A stretch of DNA of 21,588 nucleotides, from assembly GCA_018303575.1 (NCBI GenBank), contig JAGVXW010000055.1, forward strand, positions 1 to 21,588. Direction: 5' to 3'. Positions 1 to 6,102 of this stretch are shown in pieces. The notes beneath the pieces were generated by a model. The model worked only from the letters and a program-made list of their open reading frames with translations, did no database searches and was not told the origin of the DNA. Both the position numbers and the translations under genes were made by a program. Within the stretch, counting starts at the first letter, position 1, and each line of letters begins with the position of its first letter. The stretch comes from Candidatus Woesearchaeota archaeon (lineage in GTDB: Archaea > Nanobdellota > Nanobdellia > Woesearchaeales > WJIZ01).

Positions 1-12
1 GATACGTGCCAT
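1..12 (-). CDS. Start of a gene running off the left edge (4 codons)
   Basis: Only the first four codons are inside the window: an ATG on the minus strand at 12-10, reading M-A-R-I. The case for a real gene is its promoter: an archaeal TATA element (TTTATATA on the minus strand, 37-44) is centred 28 nt upstream of the ATG, the same distance as for most genes here, which implies a leaderless transcript. The product cannot be identified from four residues. Confidence 0.4.
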
Positions 13-36
13 GATATATATCAAATATATATTAAA

Positions 37-44
37 TATATAAA
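37..44 (-). promoter_or_regulatory. TATA box for the left-edge gene
   Basis: TTTATATA on the minus strand lies in a strongly AT-rich tract (about 11-60). It includes a 10-bp palindrome GATATATATC at 13-22, between the TATA box and the start codon. The spacing to the ATG (about 28 nt) fits a leaderless mRNA. Confidence 0.5.
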
Positions 45-70
45 CTTTTCGATTTTTAAGACTCTACTTT

Positions 71-431
71 CTAGAAATTAATCAGCTGCGGAGATACTGT
101 TCTCCTCGCGATGAAATACACTATTCCATAGATGATATGGTAGAGAACAGAGAGCGGAATGGCGACGATCGCGAAGAGTAGGGCTCTCGCCTCAAAGAGT
201 GAAGGGCACTTCGGAGATCCAATGGCTTCCTTCCCACCCGGGCACCAATCGGGATTTTCGCGGTATCTCTCTAGCCTGAACTGTTACTCCACATTCTTTC
301 ATCATCTTCTCTTCATCATACTGCACGTTTTGAAGGCACGCGATGCTACCCATGGCCATGAAGGCAAACACTGCGGAAGCGACCAGGAGAAGAATCCAAA
401 TGCCGATGTACCACTTGTTGACGAACTTCAT
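71..431 (-). pseudogene. Frameshifted small two-helix membrane protein
   Basis: The first frame starts at the ATG at 431-429. It gives a transmembrane segment at residues about 7-28 (WYIGIWILLLVASAVFAFMA) and a polar stretch, and stops at the TGA at 194-192. In the +1 frame the sequence is open from just after a TAA at 286-284 down to a TAG at 73-71. That frame encodes a convincing continuation: a polar Cys-containing segment (with NPDWCPGGKEAIGSPKC), then a second hydrophobic helix beginning ALLFAIVAIPLSVLYHIIYG, then basic residues (IARR). Joined by one shift somewhere between about 283 and 195, the product would be roughly 120 aa with two membrane helices. The break may be a true mutation or a one-base sequencing error. 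A TATA box sits 27 nt upstream of the ATG. No family is recognised. Confidence 0.6.
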
Positions 432-453
432 GCCGGGGCTTTTGGGGCTTTTC

Positions 454-465
454 TATATAAAATAT
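454..465 (-). promoter_or_regulatory. TATA box for the broken membrane-protein gene
   Basis: On the minus strand ATATTTTATATA is centred about 27 nt before the ATG at 431, which supports that start and a leaderless transcript. Confidence 0.55.
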
Positions 466-531
466 GATGAAGACTTCAACTGCTTCCGGCCTCTCGAAAA
501 GTTCGATGGTCGCCACCAGCCTGCCACAAAG

Positions 532-583
532 TATATAAATCAGTTGTAACCTCCGAAGTTACATATGTAACATTTTATGTGAC
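532..583 (+). promoter_or_regulatory. Promoter with palindromic operator for the first MNT-HEPN pair
   Basis: A TATA element (TATATAAA, 532-539) is followed by repeated GTAAC/GTTAC half-sites: GTAAC at 546-550, then the perfect 14-bp palindrome GTTACATATGTAAC at 558-571. The first half-site can also pair with GTTAC at 558-562. The TATA box is about 48 nt from the ATG at 584, some 20 nt farther than in neighbouring promoters. The palindrome lies over the expected transcription start and short leader. Since the first gene has an N-terminal winged helix, autoregulation is the likely meaning (inference). Confidence 0.6.
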
Positions 584-1171
584 ATGGCAACCACCAAAGA
601 AGAGCAGGTAATCCTGGCGCTGTTCAAGCATCCCGAGAACGAACTGAGCGCGAGCGGTCTTGCGAAACTTGCGGGATTGAGCAGGATGCATGCGCTTCGA
701 ATGCTGAAGAGACTAGAGAAGGATGGGGCTGTTACTTCGCGCAAAGTCGGAAAATCGGTGATCTATACGATCGATCTCTCAGAGGGATATGCGCGCAATC
801 TTCTGAGATTTCTGCTGACCCGGGAGGCGAAGAAGGCGGATCCGTATGTCCGGCGTTGGCTCACCGAGCTGAAAGGGCTGAAACACGCCAAAGCAGCAAT
901 CCTCTTCGGCTCTGTGCTGCAGAAAGGAAAAGACGCCAAGGACATTGATGTCGTGCTCATCACGGACCAGAGGAACCTCCAGCCCTTGGACAAGGAAGTT
1001 GACGCGCTCAACCGCATCAATGCAAAGCCCCTTCATCCGCTCTATCAGGCGTCAAAGGACTTCAGGAGGAACATCAGAAAGAAAGATCCCGTCATCCTGA
1101 ACGCGCTCAAAGGCATTATAGCATTCGGCGAGGACGAGGTAATGGCGGCGTATGACACAAGCGGCGAATAA
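584..1171 (+). CDS. Winged-helix plus MNT nucleotidyltransferase, antitoxin-like (locus 1)
   Basis: The protein has 195 aa. Residues about 1-65 form a MarR/ArsR-like winged helix (ASGLAKLAGLSRMHALRMLKRLEKDG, shown in part, then a wing ending VIYTIDL). Residues about 100-150 form a minimal nucleotidyltransferase (MNT) domain with GS at 109-110 and DID at 120-122, the Pol-beta-fold metal-binding signature. In HEPN-MNT toxin-antitoxin modules the MNT protein neutralises the HEPN ribonuclease, in studied cases by AMPylating it. The next gene (HEPN) starts 20 bp before this stop codon, so the two are probably translationally coupled. The DNA-binding domain and the palindrome just upstream suggest autoregulation. 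A paralogue lies at 5512-6102. Domain calls are firm; the partner role is inferred. Confidence 0.85.
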   Translation: MATTKEEQVILALFKHPENELSASGLAKLAGLSRMHALRMLKRLEKDGAVTSRKVGKSVIYTIDLSEGYARNLLRFLLTREAKKADPYVRRWLTELKGLKHAKAAILFGSVLQKGKDAKDIDVVLITDQRNLQPLDKEVDALNRINAKPLHPLYQASKDFRRNIRKKDPVILNALKGIIAFGEDEVMAAYDTSGE

Positions 1172-1643
1172 GGTAGAATGGTGCTTGAGGAAGGCACAGA
1201 AAGAAGGGACCGAGCACCGCGGGCTGGTTCGCATTCAGCCTAATCTGAAAGAGGCCCAGGCGCATCTTCGTAAGGCGGGGCATTATCTTGATGCGACCTT
1301 CTATCTTAAGGAGGGCGCCTTTTCGGATATCTGCGCCAGCACCCTGTTCTATGTGATGTACCAGTCCCTTTTGGCGATAGGCCTGAAATTCGGTTATGAG
1401 TCCAGAAACCAGGAATGCACTTTTGCGCTCATGTATCTGCTCATTGAGGAACGCATCCTGAATCTGGACAGGGCTCTGCTTGAGCGTATCGCCTCCCTTG
1501 ATCCGGAAAAGAGGGATACGAGCGTGAAGATACGCGAGCGCATGCAGTATGGCGCAGAGCTCAGTCTGTGGGATGATGCCTACACCAAGATGCTCTCTAC
1601 TACAAAAGAAATCCTAGAGAAGGCAAAGGAAATCATCGAATAG
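1152..1643 (+). CDS. HEPN-domain protein with altered RX4H motif (locus 1)
   Basis: This 163-aa helical protein is the partner of the preceding MNT gene, overlapping its 3' end by 20 bp; GAGGT at 1137-1141 is a possible ribosome site. It aligns end to end with the HEPN protein at 4967-5458, which has the same length. Both contain NKxxWCLRKAxKEG near the N-terminus and an identical GYESRNQECTFA at residues 81-92. Active HEPN ribonucleases use RX4-6H. Here R85 is followed by NQEC and then Thr90, so the catalytic His is replaced, and the Tyr of the AMPylated HXY motif is Ala92. It may be a non-nucleolytic HEPN protein or use another residue; a true toxin activity is not shown by the sequence. 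Confidence 0.75.
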   Translation: MTQAANKVEWCLRKAQKEGTEHRGLVRIQPNLKEAQAHLRKAGHYLDATFYLKEGAFSDICASTLFYVMYQSLLAIGLKFGYESRNQECTFALMYLLIEERILNLDRALLERIASLDPEKRDTSVKIRERMQYGAELSLWDDAYTKMLSTTKEILEKAKEIIE

Positions 1644-1653
1644 ACCACAGAGC

Positions 1654-2169
1654 CTAGATAAGGAATATCCGATCCTTCTCTTCCTCAATGGTTTCCTTCA
1701 CTTGAAAATGTTTCTTGACCATTCTTTCAATCTCTTTGATTTTAGGAGATTGTTTCAGCGTGGTCACCACGAATCTTTCTTTTCCGACTCTCTTCATCTC
1801 AAGAAGCCCTTTTTCGATATCTTCGAAGTTCTGGATGGCGGTGATGGAGATCACCCAATCGAAGAAATGGTCCGGGTAAGGGATGTCCTCCGCAGGGGCG
1901 ACCTTGTAGATGACGCTCTCTTTTTCCCTAGCCCGCTCTATTAATTTTTTTGAAGGGTCAACGCCATATCTTTGGCCGTCCCAGGGGAGGGTCGTCAATC
2001 CCGTGCCGCAGCCGACATCGAGGATTTTTTCTTTTGGCTTTACTACAATATATTTTTTTAGCAGCCGAACCTTCTTCTCCTGCTCTTCCTTATGGAGTTC
2101 CTCATATCCTTCAGCGATGTCATCGTAGTAGGTCATCGCTTCATTGTATTTTCTGTTATTTAAAGACAT
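1654..2169 (-). CDS. Class I SAM-dependent methyltransferase (type-11-like)
   Basis: About 171 aa. It carries the SAM-binding motif I (ILDVGCGTG), a motif II-type acidic end of strand 2 (GVDPS), and VAPAEDIPYPDHFFDWVIS, which matches the motif III/IV region. It is short for a Methyltransf_11 protein, with little beyond the Rossmann core, so substrate-recognition elements are minimal. The substrate cannot be told. I chose the ATG at 2169; a GTG at 2175 and an ATG at 2136 are alternatives. The TATAA at 2180-2188 is too close for a leaderless start at 2169, but would suit one near 2158 or a leadered 2136 start. The gene is convergent with the HEPN gene, 10 nt away, and divergent from the zinc-ribbon gene at 2210. 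Confidence 0.8.
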   Translation of the reverse strand: MSLNNRKYNEAMTYYDDIAEGYEELHKEEQEKKVRLLKKYIVVKPKEKILDVGCGTGLTTLPWDGQRYGVDPSKKLIERAREKESVIYKVAPAEDIPYPDHFFDWVISITAIQNFEDIEKGLLEMKRVGKERFVVTTLKQSPKIKEIERMVKKHFQVKETIEEEKDRIFLI

Positions 2170-2179
2170 TTCCACAAAT

Positions 2180-2188
2180 GTTATAAAT
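2180..2188 (+). promoter_or_regulatory. TATA box for the zinc-ribbon gene
   Basis: GTTATAAAT is centred 26 nt upstream of the ATG at 2210, supporting that start rather than in-frame upstream codons. Its TTATAA core is symmetrical, so it could also serve the divergent methyltransferase gene. Confidence 0.5.
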
Positions 2189-2209
2189 CCGATGAAGTGG
2201 ACTCAACAT

Positions 2210-2611
2210 ATGAAAATCCCAGAGAGCATGGACGGGTGCGTGTATTTCACCAACAGGACGCTGCCGAAAGGGAAGGTGATGGCCTGGGCGCGGCGCAAGG
2301 AATGCCCGAAGTGCCACAAGGCGCAGATGGGCAAGCCCGTAGAGAAAGGAAAGGTGAAAATCCGCGCAGATATCTATGTTTGTCCGTCTTGTGGCTTTAC
2401 TGAGCAGAAAATAGTCCATGAAGAGGGTCTGACTTTAGAGGCAGTCTACACCTGTCTCCACTGCGGCAAACAAGGAGAGTCTTCAGCGCCGTACAAGAGA
2501 AAAAGCTTCCAGGGCGTGCAGAGCTTTGTTGTCGAGTGCCAGCACTGCGCCGGAAAGATTCCGCTTACCAAGAAGCTCAAAGGTATAGGCGATCCGGATT
2601 CTGACAGCTAA
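2210..2611 (+). CDS. Four-knuckle zinc-ribbon protein of unknown function
   Basis: The protein has 133 aa. Four CxxC knuckles are visible: C32/C35 (CPKC), C58/C61 (CPSC), C82/C85 (CLHC) and C110/C113 (CQHC). They would form two zinc ribbons, probably 1 with 2 and 3 with 4. Between them are basic stretches (MAWARRKECPKC, PYKRKSF), and the C-terminus is polar. There is no membrane segment or signal peptide, so it is presumably cytosolic and may bind nucleic acid or take part in a protein complex. I do not recognise a named family. The start is set by the TATA spacing (26 nt). It is a single-gene unit; the next gene has its own promoter. Confidence 0.8.
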   Translation: MKIPESMDGCVYFTNRTLPKGKVMAWARRKECPKCHKAQMGKPVEKGKVKIRADIYVCPSCGFTEQKIVHEEGLTLEAVYTCLHCGKQGESSAPYKRKSFQGVQSFVVECQHCAGKIPLTKKLKGIGDPDSDS

Positions 2612-2644
2612 TTCCGGAAATCTTCCGGATTTGTCCAGTGAGCG

Positions 2645-2653
2645 CATATTAAG
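2645..2653 (+). promoter_or_regulatory. TATA-like element at the head of the 2675-5458 operon
   Basis: CATATTAAG is centred about 27 nt before the ATG at 2675. It is the only promoter-like signal I find before the run of overlapping genes that follows. Confidence 0.45.
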
Positions 2654-2674
2654 GAGCCCATCCCCATTCCAGTC

Positions 2675-3082
2675 ATGGGGCTCAAATCGCTCGTGGCGGG
2701 TGTTGCCATTGGTGCTGCTGCAACCTATGTTGTCATCCCGAACAGTCCGGAGCATGCTGTCCAGCCGGCCCTCACCTATCTGAAAGAGAACCCTCATGCC
2801 GCTCATTCTGCCTACCCTGACCTTGTCGCGCTGACAAAGCAGGGCTTTCCAACCCATCCTGAGCAGGCAAACGACCTTCTGCGCTCAGGGCTTTCCTCTC
2901 TTGAGCTGGAGCCGCGCACGTATCTCCTGATGTTCGAGCGCATGCGGCAGAAGGCGGAGGAGAAACCGGAACTGCTGCTGCACTTCGGGCCCCGCGCGCT
3001 GGGATATCTGAAACAGCAGAAGCCGCATGAGGAAGCTCTAGGGGTCATTTCCACATTTTTGAAAGCTTTGGAGGGGGAATAA
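2675..3082 (+). CDS. Small membrane-anchored protein, unknown function
   Basis: The protein has 135 aa. Residues about 4-22 (SLVAGVAIGAAATYVVIPN) form one small-residue-rich hydrophobic helix that could be a membrane anchor or uncleaved signal; the remaining ~110 residues are soluble and mostly helical (EPRTYLLMFERMRQKAEEKP). No family is recognised. It is the first gene of a tight operon: its TAA shares one base with the next ATG (3082). Because the next gene also begins with a single hydrophobic helix, the pair may form a membrane complex (inference). Confidence 0.65.
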   Translation: MGLKSLVAGVAIGAAATYVVIPNSPEHAVQPALTYLKENPHAAHSAYPDLVALTKQGFPTHPEQANDLLRSGLSSLELEPRTYLLMFERMRQKAEEKPELLLHFGPRALGYLKQQKPHEEALGVISTFLKALEGE

Positions 3083-3312
3083 TGGCCGCTATAAGGCGCT
3101 TCCTGGTTCCGTCGCTGCTTGTCGGAGCGGGCTTGTTCGTCGGATACCATCTTGGAATCGCAAAAGAAAGGAAACTCGAGGAGGTTGTCGAGAATACCTA
3201 TCGTATCCGAGGGCCGGACAAGCAGCCCTATCTCGTGAATTTCCGGGAACGCACGGTGTGGCCCGAATATTCATCGCTTGAAGACATCTTTGGGGTGGAG
3301 CATGGACGCTGA
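3082..3312 (+). CDS. Small single-helix membrane protein, unknown function
   Basis: The protein has 76 aa. Residues about 7-26 (FLVPSLLVGAGLFVGYHLGI) are a likely transmembrane helix preceded by a positive residue, followed by a ~50-residue soluble tail (RGPDKQPYLVNFRERTVWPE). The start overlaps the previous stop by one base (TAATG) and has a strong purine tract, GGAGGGGGA, just upstream, so translation is coupled. The 3' end overlaps the next gene by 11 bp. No family is recognised; coding status rests on operon packing and the well-formed ribosome site. Confidence 0.65.
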   Translation: MAAIRRFLVPSLLVGAGLFVGYHLGIAKERKLEEVVENTYRIRGPDKQPYLVNFRERTVWPEYSSLEDIFGVEHGR

Positions 3313-4279
3313 GCCTTCCCGGGAAAGCCTTGCGAGGCGCATCTACGAGGCGACTCCTAGGAGCGCCATCTCGACGCCCTATAACCTTTCCAGGATCACG
3401 GAAGTGGTGGACGGCATCAACCAGGTGCATGGCAGATTCGAGGTGATGGTCCGCGCAGACGCCAGCTCCCTCTATAATGGATTCGTGCACGTGCAAGATT
3501 TGTTCAGGCGGGCGGTGGGCGCCCGCTCGCTTTACACCACCTATCATGAGCTCTTCGTCGAGAACATCCGGCGCATGGACCAGCTCTGCGGCATCGCTGA
3601 CCAGGTTTTTATGGGTGCGGAGATCGAGTACGAGCACCTGAAGGCGACTGTTGACGAATCGATGGGAAAGCAGGAGGAGCAGTATCACGCGCGGAAGCGC
3701 CTCGAGGCCACGCTTCCTGGGATCCTTGACCGGCACCGGGAGCTGGTCGCGTTCATGGGGGGCATGCGGCGCGGGGATGTCAAGGACGGGAAGACCTTTT
3801 TCGAGCTGAACCGCGAGCGCCTCGACCTTGAGCGCACCATCGACGTGCAGGGCAAGGGGGTTTATGCCCTGGTTGTTGATCGCGAGCTAGGCAACATCGA
3901 GATCTCGCAGTTCTACGAGTACATGGAGCGGCTGTTCCGGGCGGCGTATGTGCTGGCCATGCGCATCAAGGAGGGGAGCGGCGACATCAACGAAGCGCTG
4001 CGCAACACGCACCGCGCCTACCTGCAGTTCGACAACCTGTATCGCGCCAGCGTCGCCTGCCAGCAAGGGCTCGCGTCGCTCGCCGCCTTCCACCACCGGC
4101 TGAACACGCATTTCTCCGATGGCATGCACGAGCTTCAGGGCATCCTTGAGGAGGATCCTAACCTGCGGCTGTTCTCCACCAGCAACCCCCAGCTCGGGCA
4201 GCTCATCACGGAAATCGAGCAGATCAACGGCAGGCGCGCTTTTGAACAGGAACGCTTGTTGCGGAGACATGCGCCCTGA
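3302..4279 (+). CDS. Long helical protein of unknown function
   Basis: The protein has 325 aa. It begins at the ATG at 3302 (MDAEPSRESLARR), inside the end of the previous gene and preceded by GGGGTGGAG. The sequence is almost entirely helix-forming, with long charged amphipathic stretches and few prolines (for example HARKRLEATLPGILDRHREL). It has no clear transmembrane segment, Cys cluster or nucleotide-binding motif. A bundle of long helices or a partial coiled coil is likely. No family is recognised. The operon context (two membrane-anchored proteins before it, a transglutaminase-like enzyme after it) suggests an envelope or scaffold role, which is inference only. This stretch looks more GC-rich than its neighbours. 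Confidence 0.7.
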   Translation: MDAEPSRESLARRIYEATPRSAISTPYNLSRITEVVDGINQVHGRFEVMVRADASSLYNGFVHVQDLFRRAVGARSLYTTYHELFVENIRRMDQLCGIADQVFMGAEIEYEHLKATVDESMGKQEEQYHARKRLEATLPGILDRHRELVAFMGGMRRGDVKDGKTFFELNRERLDLERTIDVQGKGVYALVVDRELGNIEISQFYEYMERLFRAAYVLAMRIKEGSGDINEALRNTHRAYLQFDNLYRASVACQQGLASLAAFHHRLNTHFSDGMHELQGILEEDPNLRLFSTSNPQLGQLITEIEQINGRRAFEQERLLRRHAP

Positions 4280-4970
4280 AGAATTGGTAGGGGTGCTGCG
4301 CAGAGCGAGACCATCTCCAGATCTTTCTTCTCTGTCTTCCCCGCCTTTCCTTGACGCTTCCCTTTTCTTCCAGCCCGAGATTCCCGGCCTTGTGCAGAAG
4401 CTCCGTTCCCAGCGGCCCCAGGTTCCGGAATTTTTCACCTTTCCCCCCACGCCGGTCGTTCCTGCCCTGCGCGCGCAGCAGCCCGAGCCGTATCGCCTCC
4501 CCGACGGATACAAGGTTCACGTGAATGACGACTCAGTTATTGACCCCTTCGCCATCTCGAACGAGCTCATCGATATCATCAGGAGGGAGACAAGGCATTG
4601 CTCCACCCGAGAGGCCAAGGCAAGGCGCATCTTCGACTGGATGCAGGAGCATATTGACTATCGCAAGAGAGGATTCCGCCCTTATGCCACCAGCCTGGAA
4701 ACATTTAGGAGAGGAGGGGGCGTTTGCGGAGAGCAGGCGTTTCTCTATGTCTCGATGGCGCGCAGCACCGGCCTTCGTTCCGGCTATGTGAGCGTGAGTC
4801 GCGACTACAAGCACAAGAAAGTCCATCACGGCTGCGCCTCTGTTGACATCGAGCGAGGAAGGATTCTCGTGGATCCCGCATACCATACGTTTGACATCAA
4901 GCATTGCAAGTACGAGCATCTCAGGGACGTGGAAATCATAGATAGGTTCTATGAGTGGCGGACAGGATGA
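4269..4970 (+). CDS. Transglutaminase-like cysteine protease/transferase
   Basis: The protein has 233 aa. The N-terminal ~75 residues are proline-rich and low in complexity. The transglutaminase core spans about 95-215. Its catalytic triad is visible: Cys153 in GGVCGEQAF, His186 or His187 in KVHHGCASV, and Asp202 in ILVDPAYHTFD. The preceding helix ETRHCSTREAKARRIFDWMQ is typical of the fold. Microbial members are mostly cysteine proteases or peptide-cleaving enzymes rather than cross-linkers. There is no signal peptide, so it appears cytosolic unless tethered by its operon partners. The ATG at 4269 overlaps the previous gene by 11 bp, and the stop overlaps the next ATG (ATGA at 4967-4970). 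The fold is firm; the substrate is unknown. Confidence 0.85.
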   Translation: MRPEELVGVLRRARPSPDLSSLSSPPFLDASLFFQPEIPGLVQKLRSQRPQVPEFFTFPPTPVVPALRAQQPEPYRLPDGYKVHVNDDSVIDPFAISNELIDIIRRETRHCSTREAKARRIFDWMQEHIDYRKRGFRPYATSLETFRRGGGVCGEQAFLYVSMARSTGLRSGYVSVSRDYKHKKVHHGCASVDIERGRILVDPAYHTFDIKHCKYEHLRDVEIIDRFYEWRTG

Positions 4971-5458
4971 GCCACGCGCGCAACAAACTCGGCTGGTGCC
5001 TCAGGAAGGCGGAGAAGGAAGGCGCAAGACATAGGGGGATTAAGATTGTAAGTCCTAGTCTGGAAGCAGCCAATGAGCACATCGAAAAAGCTTTTCATAA
5101 CCTCAGGGTTATGCAGTATCTTTTGGATGGGAGCTATCCGGATTGGGCAGTAAGCGCAGGATTCTATGCCATTTACCACTCCTTGCTTGCTCTCCTGGCT
5201 AAGCAGGGCTATGAGTCGAGAAACCAAGAGTGCACTTTCGCCGCTGTGGAAGTGCTCATCCACGAAAAGAAGACCAGCCTTACGCCAGAGCAGGTTCGCA
5301 AGGTCTTCGCTTTCGACAATGATTTCCAAGATGCCCTCTCGCTTCGTGAAACGTTCCAGTATGGAACGGGAGTCCGGCTCGATCTAGGCGTTGTGAAGAT
5401 TCTAAAAGAGGATGCGCAGGATATCCTTGAAACTGCGAAACGGGATCTCAAAAGCTAG
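4967..5458 (+). CDS. HEPN-domain protein with altered RX4H motif (locus 2)
   Basis: The protein has 163 aa, the same length as the HEPN protein at 1152-1643 and aligned with it throughout, including NKLGWCLRKAEKEG and an identical GYESRNQECTFA at residues 81-92. As there, RX4H reads R85-NQEC-T90. The start is the ATG in the ATGA overlap with the transglutaminase gene; a GTG at 4955 is possible but adds residues absent from the paralogue. So this HEPN gene is coupled to an upstream non-toxin operon, while its presumed MNT partner downstream (5512) has its own promoter. That is the reverse gene order of locus 1. Toxicity is unproven. Confidence 0.75.
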   Translation: MSHARNKLGWCLRKAEKEGARHRGIKIVSPSLEAANEHIEKAFHNLRVMQYLLDGSYPDWAVSAGFYAIYHSLLALLAKQGYESRNQECTFAAVEVLIHEKKTSLTPEQVRKVFAFDNDFQDALSLRETFQYGTGVRLDLGVVKILKEDAQDILETAKRDLKS

Positions 5459-5465
5459 CGGAAGT

Positions 5466-5495
5466 TTTATATACCTAGGGTTGATAATCATCAAC
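5466..5495 (+). promoter_or_regulatory. Promoter and inverted-repeat operator for the second MNT gene
   Basis: A consensus TATA box TTTATATA (5466-5473) is followed by the inverted repeat GTTGAT-AATC-ATCAAC (5480-5495). The repeat lies across the expected transcription start. The TATA box is about 42 nt from the ATG at 5512, farther than the ~27 nt usual here, leaving room for the operator. The half-sites differ from those of locus 1 (GTTAC), so cross-regulation is not obvious. Confidence 0.6.
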
Positions 5496-5511
5496 TAGAG
5501 GTGTATAAAAG

Positions 5512-6102
5512 ATGCTGGGGCTCACTCCCAACGAGGCTGCGGTTGTGGATTACCTCGCCCGCAACTTTCAGGAAAAAAACAGCATTAACGCGTTAGCCAA
5601 ACGCCTCGCTTTGAGCCCCAACGGAACTCACAAGATTCTCAAGAAGCTCGAATCGGCCAAGATTGTAAAACCAGAGAAGCTAGCCAATGCTGTGTTCTAT
5701 CGATTGGACCTCTCAATAGAAACGAGCAGAAAGCTCGTCGAATATGTGCTCTCGCAGCACCAGCTCAGTGCTTACGCTCGGGTGCAGGAGGAGGATTTGC
5801 TGCAGTTGCGCCAGCATGCGCTTGCGGGCATACTGTTTGGCTCTGTACTAACCAAAGACAAGGAAGCGCGGGATATTGATATCCTTATAGTACTAAATAA
5901 GAAGGATCTGGCTAACGTGATGGGCACCGTTGCAAAAATCCAGAATCTCAAGACCAAGAGGCTCCATGCCCTCTATCAGACGCCGCAGGATTTGAATGAC
6001 AATCTTAGGAGAAGAAATAAGGTGGTCCTCGGCATCCTTAAGACAGGAAAGGTACTCTGGGGAGCTGATATTTTCGTTGAGGCCCTTCGGACTTGTTCCT
6101 AA
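5512..6102 (+). CDS. Winged-helix plus MNT nucleotidyltransferase, antitoxin-like (locus 2)
   Basis: The protein has 196 aa. Residues about 1-66 form a winged helix (NSINALAKRLALSPNGTHKI, then a wing ending AVFYRLDL). Residues about 103-150 form the MNT domain: GS at 110-111 and DID at 121-123 in GILFGSVLTKDKEARDIDIL. It is paralogous to the protein at 584-1171 over its whole length, including a shared C-terminal LHxLYQxxxD block. It probably pairs with the HEPN protein encoded just upstream. An inverted repeat over its promoter suggests autorepression. The stop overlaps that of the convergent quinone reductase gene by 4 bp. Confidence 0.85.
   Translation: MLGLTPNEAAVVDYLARNFQEKNSINALAKRLALSPNGTHKILKKLESAKIVKPEKLANAVFYRLDLSIETSRKLVEYVLSQHQLSAYARVQEEDLLQLRQHALAGILFGSVLTKDKEARDIDILIVLNKKDLANVMGTVAKIQNLKTKRLHALYQTPQDLNDNLRRRNKVVLGILKTGKVLWGADIFVEALRTCS

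Noticed and set aside
97..150. CTGTTCTC/GAGAACAG inverted repeat
   Set aside because: It falls within the second half of the broken membrane-protein gene, so it is most simply coding sequence; the 38-nt spacer makes a functional hairpin doubtful.
2144..2209. Upstream extension of the zinc-ribbon protein
   Set aside because: The TATA box at 2180-2188 lies inside it and points to the ATG at 2210; the extension also overlaps the methyltransferase start.
3089..3736. 215-aa open frame on the minus strand
   Set aside because: It opposes two overlapping plus-strand genes with ribosome sites, has no promoter and shows no recognisable domain.
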